From assembly GCA_038531315.1 (NCBI GenBank), contig JBCBBT010000057.1, positions 1 to 20,913 on the forward strand: 20,913 nucleotides of DNA, written 5' to 3'. The translations under genes were made by a program, and so were the position numbers. Position 1 is the stretch's first letter, and every line of letters begins with the position of its first letter. The DNA comes from JAJFFW01 sp038531315. GTDB taxonomy: Bacteria; Pseudomonadota; Alphaproteobacteria; Caulobacterales; Parvularculaceae. The notes below the pieces were generated by a model, which made no database searches, was not told where the DNA came from, and saw only the letters and a list, made by a program, of their open reading frames with translations. Below, piece by piece: positions 1 through 7,537 of this stretch.

Positions 1-1266
1 GTTGGCGTCCTCTCTGCGATGCGCCGCGGCGAGACCGACGCCGAACATCCCTTTGCAACCCGCATCGTGGCGCATGCAGACAATCCGGCGGCTCTTTATG
101 CGCTCGTTCTTCTTTATGAGGCGCGGTTCTCACTCAGCGATCCGGGCGCGGTGGAGCGCACTGAAAAACTTGTGCGCCGCGTCGGCAAACGCCTTGGCGT
201 TTCGGGTAAGACCTTTGAAGATATCGCCTGGATCGCTGCGCGCCATGACATCATGGCGACGCTCGCTGAGCGACGCAGCCTTTCCCATAAACGCGTCATC
301 GATATCTTTGCAGATAAGATCAAAACACAACAGCGGCTCGATCTGTTGATGGTTTTGTCGGTGTGCCACCTGAGAGTTGTCGGCGCGCACTCATGGGATC
401 GATGGTCGCGTCAGCAATTGAGCGATCTTTACCGCGCAACCTCGGCGGTGTTGTCCCATGGCGATGTCGGGTTCGAAGGCTGGCTCGGCGATCGCGCGCA
501 GGACGCCCGCGCGACGGCCGCCGCGTTGCTGGAGGATTGGTCGAGCGCGGAGCGGCGCACCCATCTTGACAGTATCCCCGCGCGTATGGTGCGCGCGCTC
601 GGCGCCGGGCAGCTGGCCCAGCTGGCCCGTCTCGCGCGCGCGGCGAACGAGAAAAATGAGGCCGTGGCGTGCGATTATTATATCAAGGATAAATTTCTTG
701 AGGTCCTGATCTATGCGGATGACCGCCCGGGGTTATTGGCCGATCTTGCGGGCGCAATCGCGCGATGCGGCGTCAGCGTGCGCAGCGTGCAGGTGCTCAC
801 CTGGCCGCGCGACGCTGCGGGCGCCGTCAAGGCGGTCGATGTATTCACGCTACAGTCTGTGGACGGCGGGCCCCTCAACGATCAAATGCTGGCGCGCCAG
901 ATTGTAAGTGAATTGATCAAGGCCGCATCCGCCCCCGCATCGCCGCCGCTGACCCTGCCGCGGCGCATCGGCGACCGGCGGGCGATTTTTGACGTCGAAC
1001 CCGCCGTGCGGATGGACCTCGACGCCTCAGACGATTGCGTTGTCGTTGAGGCGGAAGGCCGCGACCGACCGGGGCTCTTGCAGGGGCTCACGAGCGCGCT
1101 CAGCGAAATCGGCGTCACGATCCAGTCCGCCTATATCGCGACATATGGCGAGCGCGTTGTCGACACGTTTTATCTGCAGGATGCGCCCGGATACAAAATC
1201 ACCAATCACCGCCGGCTCCAGTCGATTGAGAGGCGCTTGTTGAACGTCCTGATGGCGGATCGTTAA
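1..1266 (+). CDS. glnD: PII uridylyltransferase GlnD, C-terminal part (5' truncated by window edge)
   Basis: GlnD adds UMP to, and removes it from, PII signalling proteins in response to glutamine. The frame is open from base 1, so the nucleotidyltransferase domain lies outside the window. What remains is most of the HD-domain region, the central helical region and two C-terminal ACT domains (glutamine sensing). The ACT cores are DDRPGLLADLAGAIARCGVSV (about nt 718–780) and RDRPGLLQGLTSALSEIGVTI (about nt 1063–1125). The end of the HD region aligns well by eye with E. coli GlnD (AWIAARHDIM, AERRSL). However, the HD dipeptide itself is Tyr-Glu (nt 115–120), the following DHS is missing, and the late Asp of the usual VAD motif is His (nt 367–369). 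Uridylyl-removing activity is therefore doubtful. Identity is firm from the ACT pair and the murJ neighbour. The gene ends at TAA, 113 bp before murJ. Confidence 0.9.
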   Translation, partial: VGVLSAMRRGETDAEHPFATRIVAHADNPAALYALVLLYEARFSLSDPGAVERTEKLVRRVGKRLGVSGKTFEDIAWIAARHDIMATLAERRSLSHKRVIDIFADKIKTQQRLDLLMVLSVCHLRVVGAHSWDRWSRQQLSDLYRATSAVLSHGDVGFEGWLGDRAQDARATAAALLEDWSSAERRTHLDSIPARMVRALGAGQLAQLARLARAANEKNEAVACDYYIKDKFLEVLIYADDRPGLLADLAGAIARCGVSVRSVQVLTWPRDAAGAVKAVDVFTLQSVDGGPLNDQMLARQIVSELIKAASAPASPPLTLPRRIGDRRAIFDVEPAVRMDLDASDDCVVVEAEGRDRPGLLQGLTSALSEIGVTIQSAYIATYGERVVDTFYLQDAPGYKITNHRRLQSIERRLLNVLMADR

Positions 1267-1379
1267 GCGCCCGCCATTAACCGGACCGTGAGGCGAATCA
1301 GCGATACCGTCCGGGTCGAACAGGGCTAGACAAAGGCGACAAGCGCCGCAGCAAAGAAGAAGAGGCCGACGGTCGGACG

Positions 1380-2984
1380 ATGAGCGGGATTTTGAAATCT
1401 CTGGCGACGGTCAGCGGAATGACGCTGATGAGCCGGGTTCTCGGATTTGTTCGGCAGGTGCTGATCGCCGGGGTCATCGGCGCTGGCGGCAATCCTGTGG
1501 CCGACGCTTTCTGGGCGGCCTTCCGCCTGCCGAATATGTTCCGGCGGCTTTTTGCTGAAGGCGCGTTTCACGCCGCTTTTATTCCGCTCTTTCAGGGTAA
1601 GCGCAAAGACGGCGATGACGATGCGCGCGCCTTCGTTGAGGAAACGCTCGCGGGTCTCGCGTTCATATTATCGTTTCTGACGGCGCTCGTCTTGATATTC
1701 ACGCCGGCTTTTGTCTTGCTGATTGTGTCCGGGTTCCGCGACGATCCTGAAAAATTTGACCTGACCGTCGTTTATGCGCGGATCATGTTTCCTTATCTTG
1801 CCTGTATGTCCGTTGTCGGACTGTTGAGCGGCGTATTGAACTCTCTCGGGCGATTCGCGGCGTCGGCCGGCGCGCCGCTGGCGCTTAATGTCTGCATGAT
1901 TGCGGCGCTTCTGATTTTTGCGGACGCCGATAAGGAAAGCGTCGGTCTCGCCCTGTCCTGGTCGGTTTTTGCCGGCGGCGTCTTACAACTTCTCCTGCTC
2001 GTTTGGGGCGCGCGGCGGCAGGGATATTTTCCGCGGCCGCGTTTGCCGCGCATGACGCCGTCAGTGCGCCGGCTTCTCGGTCTTGGCGCGCCGGGCTTCA
2101 TCGCCGCCGGCGCCATGCAGATCAATCTGCTGATCGGAACGAATATCGCGAGCCGCGAGCCGGGCGCCGTCTCGTGGCTGATGAACGCAGATCAGCTTTA
2201 CCAGTTGCCGCTGGCGGTGATTGGCATTGCGCTCGGCATCGTCCTCCTGCCGATGCTGTCAGCGCGGGTGAAGGAAGGCGATGAAGAGGGGGCCGCGACG
2301 ACGATCAACCGCTCGCTCGAATTGTCGGCGCTTTTGGTTTTTCCGGCGGCTGTTGCTTTCATGATGATGGGCGCGCCGATTTGTGAGGCGCTCTTCAGGG
2401 GGCTCGCCGGCGACGCGTTATCGCTGTTTGGCGGCCGGGCCTCGGCCTTCACCGCTGACGATGCGGCGAAAACCGGCGCAGCGCTTGCGCTATTCGGCGT
2501 CGGCCTGCCGGCGTTTGTCTGGCACAAAGTTTTCTCGCCGGCGTTTTTCGCCCGCGAGGATACGCGCACGCCGATGAACTATGCGTTGATTACGATCGCC
2601 GTGAACACCGCGCTGGCGCTCGCCTTGTTTCCGGTGATGGGATTTCTCGGCGTGCCGCTGGCGACCTCAATCGCCGCATGGCTCCAGGTGTTCCTGCTGG
2701 CGTTTCGCCTGTTCCGCCAGGAGCGCTTCAGGCCGTCGCCTCGGCTTGCAAGCCGGCTTGCGCGCATCAGTCTTGCGAGCGCCGGACTGGCTGGCTTTTT
2801 GTTCGGCGTTTTACAGTATACCGATCAGATTGCCGCCGTGCTCCTTGGCCGTGAATGGCTGGCGGTGATGGCGATCGCAGCGGCGGGGCTGTTGGCGTAT
2901 GCCGGGCTCGCCGCGGTGCTTGGCGCGGCGCGTCTTTCCGACTACAAAGCCGCTCCGGCGGCGGCGCGCGCCGCTTCGGAATAA
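1380..2984 (+). CDS. murJ: Lipid II flippase MurJ (MviN)
   Basis: MurJ moves undecaprenyl-linked peptidoglycan precursor (lipid II) from the cytoplasmic to the periplasmic face of the inner membrane. The 534-residue product is almost entirely hydrophobic helices, consistent with the family's 14 transmembrane segments and usual length of about 510–530. The N-terminus carries the family signature: SRVLGFVRQ (about residues 18–26), then FRLPNMFRRLFAEGAF (about 48–63), with Arg at 19, 25, 49 and 55/56, comparable to the essential arginines of E. coli MurJ. The ATG at 1380 is the first in frame and places the signature at the expected distance. The Shine-Dalgarno sequence is weak; the nearest purine run (1355–1365) is about 14 nt away. 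trpS follows 13 nt downstream, so the two are probably cotranscribed. The glnD–murJ–trpS order is common in alphaproteobacteria. Confidence 0.96.
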   Translation: MSGILKSLATVSGMTLMSRVLGFVRQVLIAGVIGAGGNPVADAFWAAFRLPNMFRRLFAEGAFHAAFIPLFQGKRKDGDDDARAFVEETLAGLAFILSFLTALVLIFTPAFVLLIVSGFRDDPEKFDLTVVYARIMFPYLACMSVVGLLSGVLNSLGRFAASAGAPLALNVCMIAALLIFADADKESVGLALSWSVFAGGVLQLLLLVWGARRQGYFPRPRLPRMTPSVRRLLGLGAPGFIAAGAMQINLLIGTNIASREPGAVSWLMNADQLYQLPLAVIGIALGIVLLPMLSARVKEGDEEGAATTINRSLELSALLVFPAAVAFMMMGAPICEALFRGLAGDALSLFGGRASAFTADDAAKTGAALALFGVGLPAFVWHKVFSPAFFAREDTRTPMNYALITIAVNTALALALFPVMGFLGVPLATSIAAWLQVFLLAFRLFRQERFRPSPRLASRLARISLASAGLAGFLFGVLQYTDQIAAVLLGREWLAVMAIAAAGLLAYAGLAAVLGAARLSDYKAAPAAARAASE

Positions 2985-2997
2985 GACAGGCCCGACT

Positions 2998-4026
2998 ATG
3001 AGCGATTATCAAGGCCCGGAGCGGGTGTTCTCCGGCATTCAGCCCTCCGGCGGCATGCATCTCGGCAATTACCTTGGCGCCATTCGAAAATTCGCCAAAT
3101 TGCAGCATGAGTTTGAGTGCCTGTTCTGCGTTGTCGACATGCACGCGATCACGGTCTGGCAGGACCCGGCGAAGCTGCGCGAACAGACATTTCATATCGC
3201 CGCCTCATATCTCGCCTCCGGCGTCGATCCGCAAAAGGCGACGATTTTTCACCAGTCCGCCGTGGCGGCGCATGCGGAGGGCGCGTGGCTCCTGAATTGC
3301 GTCGCGCGTCTCGGCTGGCTCGACCGCATGACACAGTTCAAGGACAAAGCCGGTAAGGAAAAAGAGCGCGCCTCGGTCGGTCTTTACACCTATCCGGTCC
3401 TGATGGCGGCCGACATTCTGGTCTACAAGGCGACGCACGTGCCGGTCGGCGAGGACCAGAAGCAACACCTTGAACTGTCGCGCGACATCGCTGGTAAATT
3501 CAATCACGATTTTAATCGCGAGAATTTTCTCCCGTTGCCCGAACCGCTGATCAAAGGCGCCTTCGGAGAGCAGGGCGCGCGCGTGATGTCCCTGCGCGAC
3601 GGGACGTCAAAAATGTCCAAATCCGGCCCGTCGGAAAATGCGTGTCTGTTTCTGACCGATGATGCGGACGCGCTGTCGCGGAAAATCAAGAAAGCCAAAA
3701 CAGATCCCGAACCACTCCCGGCCGACGAAAAAGGCCTTGAGGGGCGCCCGGAAGCGGCCAATCTCGTCGGCATTTACGCCGCCCTTTCCGGCGCCAGCGC
3801 CGCGGACATTCTTGGCGAGTTCGGCGGCGAGGGTTTTGGCAAGTTCAAGCCGGCGCTCGCCGACCTCGTTGTTGAGAAAATCGCTCCTATTACGGAAGAG
3901 CTGCGCCGTCTTGAGGCCGACCCTGGTTATCTCGAAAACGTTTTGAAAGCGGGCGCGGAAAAAGCGGCCGCCATTGCGGACCCGATCGTCAAAGAAATGA
4001 AAGAGATTGTCGGCTTCGTTGTTTGA
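2998..4026 (+). CDS. trpS: Tryptophanyl-tRNA synthetase
   Basis: This class Ic aminoacyl-tRNA synthetase charges tRNA-Trp in the cytoplasm. The 342-residue product has the usual length. Visible motifs are the N-terminal FSGIQPSGGMHLGNYLGA, with HLGN (residues 21–24) as the HIGH-equivalent ATP-binding motif; the GEDQ/H substrate loop (about 151–157); and KMSKS at 205–209. The frame stays open upstream to 2899 inside murJ. The ATG at 2998 is preferred because it gives the standard TrpS N-terminus and avoids an 87-nt overlap with murJ. It lies 13 nt after the murJ stop, suggesting an operon. Nothing is missing or unusual. Confidence 0.97.
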   Translation: MSDYQGPERVFSGIQPSGGMHLGNYLGAIRKFAKLQHEFECLFCVVDMHAITVWQDPAKLREQTFHIAASYLASGVDPQKATIFHQSAVAAHAEGAWLLNCVARLGWLDRMTQFKDKAGKEKERASVGLYTYPVLMAADILVYKATHVPVGEDQKQHLELSRDIAGKFNHDFNRENFLPLPEPLIKGAFGEQGARVMSLRDGTSKMSKSGPSENACLFLTDDADALSRKIKKAKTDPEPLPADEKGLEGRPEAANLVGIYAALSGASAADILGEFGGEGFGKFKPALADLVVEKIAPITEELRRLEADPGYLENVLKAGAEKAAAIADPIVKEMKEIVGFVV

Positions 4027-4076
4027 CCTCTAGGGACGCTCGCTTATGGTGCGGTCATTCTGCCAGGGACCGCCAT

Positions 4077-4083
4077 GAGGGAG
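4077..4083 (+). promoter_or_regulatory. Shine-Dalgarno site that decides the start of the propeller–amidohydrolase gene
   Basis: GAGGGAG lies 8 nt before the ATG at 4092. The frame is open upstream to a TTG at 4023 that overlaps the trpS stop, but that TTG has no comparable site. Translation from 4092 begins directly with a signal peptide, so this start is chosen. Confidence 0.75.
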
Positions 4084-4091
4084 CTCAATTC

Positions 4092-7000
4092 ATGATCCGA
4101 CTATTCGCATCCGCCTTATTGCTGTCAGGAAGCGCTTTCGCGCAGTCCGGCGCGCCGAGCGAACAACCTGAAGGCGAACCACCGGCGCCGGCCGAAGATA
4201 GCGCAGCGCCCGCAGACGGCGACGCGGAGAAAAAAGACGAAAAGTGGGACGTCACGGCGCCGCCGATGGACACCCGGATGATCGACGTCGACGTCGACGA
4301 GGGGACCTGGATTAGCCTCGACGTCTCCCCGGACGGGCGGACCATCGCCTTTGAACTGCTCGGCGATATCTACACCATGCCCTTCGCCGGCGGTGCGGCG
4401 ACCAACATCGCACCGGGTCTCGCCCATGAATTTCACCCCCGCTTTTCGCCGGACGGCGCTCTCATCGCCTTCACCTCTGACCGGGCTGGCGGCGATAATA
4501 TCTGGATCATGAACAAGGACGGATCGGACAAGCGACAGGTCACAAAAGAAAAATTCCGCCTGATGAATAATCCGACATGGGCGCCGGACGGGCGCGCCAT
4601 CGCCGCCAAGAAGCATTTCACGACGGGACGCTCGCTCGGCACTGGTGAAATCTGGCTTTTTCATCTTGGCGGCGGCGGCGGCGTCAAGCTGGTCGAACGG
4701 CCCAACGAACAACACCAGAAAGAACTCGGCGAGCCGATTTTCGCCCCCGATGGGAAGGGGATTTATTATACGCGCAATGTCAGCTCCGGCGGGACTTTTC
4801 AGTATGCGCAGGATTCCAACCAATCGATTTTCGAAATCGAACGCTATGACCTTGAAACCGGCGAACGCACCACAGCTGTCTCCGGCGCCGGCGGTTCGGT
4901 GCGCCCTGCGCCGTCGCCCGACGGGCGGCTGATCGCCTTTGTCCGTCGCGAGCGCGGCAAGTCCAAGCTTTATGTGAAGGATCTGAAGTCGGGCATCGAG
5001 CGGAAAGTCTACGATGCGCTCGATCAGGACCTGCAGGAGACATGGGGCGTCCAGGGTCTTTATCCAAACATGGACTGGACGCCGGACAGCCGTCAGATTG
5101 TGTTTTGGGCTGACGGCAAAATCAGGCGCGTTAATGTGGCGACCAGCGCCGCGAGCGTCATTCCTTTCAAGGTGACCGACACGCGCGCCGTCATCGATCC
5201 GCCGCGCCCGCAAATCGATGTCGCGCCGGATACGTTCGACACGGCGATGCCGCGATTTGCCGCCGTGTCCCCGAACGGGCGGCAGGTTGTTTTTGAAAGC
5301 CTCGGCAAGCTCTACATAAAGGCCCTGCCGGATGGGGCGCCGCGCCGGCTCACCGCCGCGCAAAACGACGATCTTGAGATGTTTCCGTCGTGGTCGGCTG
5401 ACGGCGGAAAAATTGTTTACGTCAACTGGTCCGATGCGGGGCTGGGCGCCATCCGGACGGTTTCCAATAATGGCGGCGCGATGCGAACGGTGACGCCGGA
5501 GCCTGGCCATTATCGCAGGCCGCGATTTTCCCCGGACGGACAAATCATTGTCTTTGAAAAAGGCGCCGGCGGCTATCTGACGTCCGGCGAATGGTCGGAG
5601 ACGACCGGCGTCTTTCGCATCCCGGCGACGGGCGGGGCCGCCATGCAGCGGGTCAGCGACGCCGGCGCGCACCCGCATTTCGCCGCCTCGAACGACCGGA
5701 TCTACATGACCGTCGGCGCTGGATTTTCAAGCGGCGGCGAACTCGTCAGCGTCGATCTTAACGGCGAGGCGAAACGCAGCCACGCCATGGGCGATCTCGT
5801 GACCGCCTATCAGGTCGCGCCCGACGGGCGTCACGTTGCGTTCCGGCAGAATTATTCCGCATACGTGATGCCGATGGCGCCGGGACCGCAAAAAGTCGCG
5901 GCCGGCCGGAATGCATCGTCTGTGCCGGTGGTCAAGGCCAGCGGCGACGGCGCGCTTTACATGCACTGGTCCGGCGACGGCGACCGCCTCAACTGGTCAT
6001 TAGGACCGACGCTCTTTGGCGCCGCGGTCGGCGACATGATCCCGGCCTTGCCGAAATCGGAGGCCGGCGACAAAAGCGATGAGGCGCCTGACGACGATGC
6101 GAGTGAGGATGCGGGCGACGGCTATACGCCGCCGAGCGACGGCGTATCGCTGGCGCGCTTGGTGACGGCGGACAAACCCTCGGGCGTCACCGTTCTCAGC
6201 GGCGCGCGCATCGTGACCATGGCAGGCGACGACGGCGGGATTATCGAAGACGGCGTCATCGTCGTTGACGGCAATCGTATTGTGGATATCGGCGGCGGCG
6301 ATGCGGTGACGATCCCGGAGGGCGCGCGCCGCGTCGATCTTGCCGGAAAAACGATCATCCCCGGACTGATCGACGGCCACGCCCATGGCGCGCAGGGCTC
6401 TGACGACATCATCCCGCAACAGAACTGGCTCGCGGTGGCGCATTTGGCGTTTGGCGTCACCACCGTTCATGACCCGTCCAATCGGGCGAGCCATATTTTC
6501 GCCGCCGCCGAACGCCAGCGCGCCGGCGGGTATCTGGCGCCGCGGCTGTTTTCAACCGGCGAGATTGTCTACGGCGCCAAGGCGCCCGGCTTTTATGCGG
6601 AGATCGACAGCTATGACGATGCGCTCGCCCATGTGCGGCGCCTGAAAGCCCAGGGCGCGCATTCGATCAAGAACTATAACCAGCCGCGCCGCGAGCAGCG
6701 CCAGCAAGTCGTTGCGGCGGGCAAGGCGGAGAATATCGCCGTGGTGCCAGAAGGCGGGTCGCTCTTTCACATGGACCTCAGCCTGATCGCCGATGGGAAT
6801 ACGACCGTTGAACACAATATTCCGCAGGCGAAGCTCTATGACGACGTTCTGTCGTTTTATGCGGCGACAAAGGTCGCTTATAACCCGACGCTTGTTGTGA
6901 CTTATGGCGGGCTCGCGGGCGATCCCTACTGGCGTTATCAGACGAATGTGTGGGAGCATCCGATCCTCTCCAGGCATGTGCCGCCGCATATCGTTCAGCC

Positions 7001-7421
7001 GAATTCGGTGCGCCGCACCAAGGCGCCGGAAGAAGATTTTGCGGACCAATATGCGGCCGCCGCCGCCAAACAGCTCGCCGACAGGGGCGTTGACGTTTCA
7101 ATCGGCGCCCATGGCCAGGAAGAAGGCCTCGCCTCGCACTGGGAGATGTGGTCCTTCGCACGCGGCGGTATGAGCCCGCTGGAGGCGCTCAAGACTGCGA
7201 CCATCATGCCTGCGCGCGCTTACGGGTTCGATAAAGACATCGGCACGCTGGAAAAAGGCAAGCTCGCCGATCTTGTTATTCTCAATGAAAATCCGCTGAC
7301 GGATATTCGAAACTCAGACAAGATCGATCGCGTGATGTTAAACGGGCGCCTTTATGACGCCGCGACCATGAACGAGGTTGTGACGGGCGATGCTGAGCGG
7401 CGCGCTTATTATTGGGAATAA
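4092..7421 (+). CDS. Exported TolB-type beta-propeller/amidohydrolase fusion protein
   Basis: The 1109-residue protein starts with a clear Sec signal peptide (MIRLFASALLLSGSAFA, then Q), so it is exported. A low-complexity Pro/Ala/acidic stretch follows. Next come about ten PD40/WD40-like repeats with the core SPDGxxIAF (residues about 75–625), as in TolB and DPP-IV propellers. An acidic linker (about 655–680) leads to a C-terminal amidohydrolase domain (about 695–1100). Candidate metal ligands are His763-x-His765 (GLIDGHAHG), Lys860 (SIKNYN), His908 (TTVEHN) and His1007 (IGAHGQ). The C-terminus has the usual ALKTATIMPARAYGFD and LEKGKLADLVIL motifs. Proteins of this architecture are known from marine gammaproteobacteria and other Gram-negatives. 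The substrate is unknown; an imidazolonepropionase- or prolidase-like peptide or cyclic amide hydrolase is possible. The gene stands alone, 65 nt after trpS and convergent with the next gene. Confidence 0.88.
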   Translation: MIRLFASALLLSGSAFAQSGAPSEQPEGEPPAPAEDSAAPADGDAEKKDEKWDVTAPPMDTRMIDVDVDEGTWISLDVSPDGRTIAFELLGDIYTMPFAGGAATNIAPGLAHEFHPRFSPDGALIAFTSDRAGGDNIWIMNKDGSDKRQVTKEKFRLMNNPTWAPDGRAIAAKKHFTTGRSLGTGEIWLFHLGGGGGVKLVERPNEQHQKELGEPIFAPDGKGIYYTRNVSSGGTFQYAQDSNQSIFEIERYDLETGERTTAVSGAGGSVRPAPSPDGRLIAFVRRERGKSKLYVKDLKSGIERKVYDALDQDLQETWGVQGLYPNMDWTPDSRQIVFWADGKIRRVNVATSAASVIPFKVTDTRAVIDPPRPQIDVAPDTFDTAMPRFAAVSPNGRQVVFESLGKLYIKALPDGAPRRLTAAQNDDLEMFPSWSADGGKIVYVNWSDAGLGAIRTVSNNGGAMRTVTPEPGHYRRPRFSPDGQIIVFEKGAGGYLTSGEWSETTGVFRIPATGGAAMQRVSDAGAHPHFAASNDRIYMTVGAGFSSGGELVSVDLNGEAKRSHAMGDLVTAYQVAPDGRHVAFRQNYSAYVMPMAPGPQKVAAGRNASSVPVVKASGDGALYMHWSGDGDRLNWSLGPTLFGAAVGDMIPALPKSEAGDKSDEAPDDDASEDAGDGYTPPSDGVSLARLVTADKPSGVTVLSGARIVTMAGDDGGIIEDGVIVVDGNRIVDIGGGDAVTIPEGARRVDLAGKTIIPGLIDGHAHGAQGSDDIIPQQNWLAVAHLAFGVTTVHDPSNRASHIFAAAERQRAGGYLAPRLFSTGEIVYGAKAPGFYAEIDSYDDALAHVRRLKAQGAHSIKNYNQPRREQRQQVVAAGKAENIAVVPEGGSLFHMDLSLIADGNTTVEHNIPQAKLYDDVLSFYAATKVAYNPTLVVTYGGLAGDPYWRYQTNVWEHPILSRHVPPHIVQPNSVRRTKAPEEDFADQYAAAAAKQLADRGVDVSIGAHGQEEGLASHWEMWSFARGGMSPLEALKTATIMPARAYGFDKDIGTLEKGKLADLVILNENPLTDIRNSDKIDRVMLNGRLYDAATMNEVVTGDAERRAYYWE

Positions 7422-7450
7422 AAGTATCGCCGCGCGTCCCTTCGCATTGG

Positions 7451-7493
7451 AAAAAAATGGACCCGTCGTCCGAAATCAAGGATTGACGGGTCC
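7451..7493 (-). terminator. Intrinsic terminator of the minus-strand G8-domain gene
   Basis: GGACCCGTC (7459–7467) pairs perfectly with GACGGGTCC (7485–7493). Inside the loop, TCC/GGA can extend the stem. On the plus strand the hairpin is preceded by seven A residues (7451–7457). Read on the minus strand this is a GC-rich hairpin followed by a U-tract, the form of a Rho-independent terminator for the gene ending at 7538. There is no T-run on the plus-strand side, so it should not terminate the convergent amidohydrolase gene efficiently by this mechanism. Confidence 0.8.
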
Positions 7494-7537
7494 GTCCGCA
7501 GCGCAGGGGCGGTGTAGTGTAGGCGTCAGTTCCGGTA

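Noticed and set aside
1281..1314. Inverted repeat CCGGAC/GTCCGG after glnD as a terminator
   Set aside because: The loop is about 22 nt and no T-run follows; probably chance in GC-rich DNA.
4023..4091. Upstream TTG start for the propeller–amidohydrolase gene
   Set aside because: It would overlap the trpS stop, put 23 polar residues before a good signal peptide, and has no Shine-Dalgarno site.
4125..5678. 517-codon minus-strand open frame inside the propeller gene
   Set aside because: Antisense shadow of a GC-rich gene. The translation is rich in Arg/His/Ala without domain motifs, and the plus-strand frame has a signal peptide and propeller repeats.
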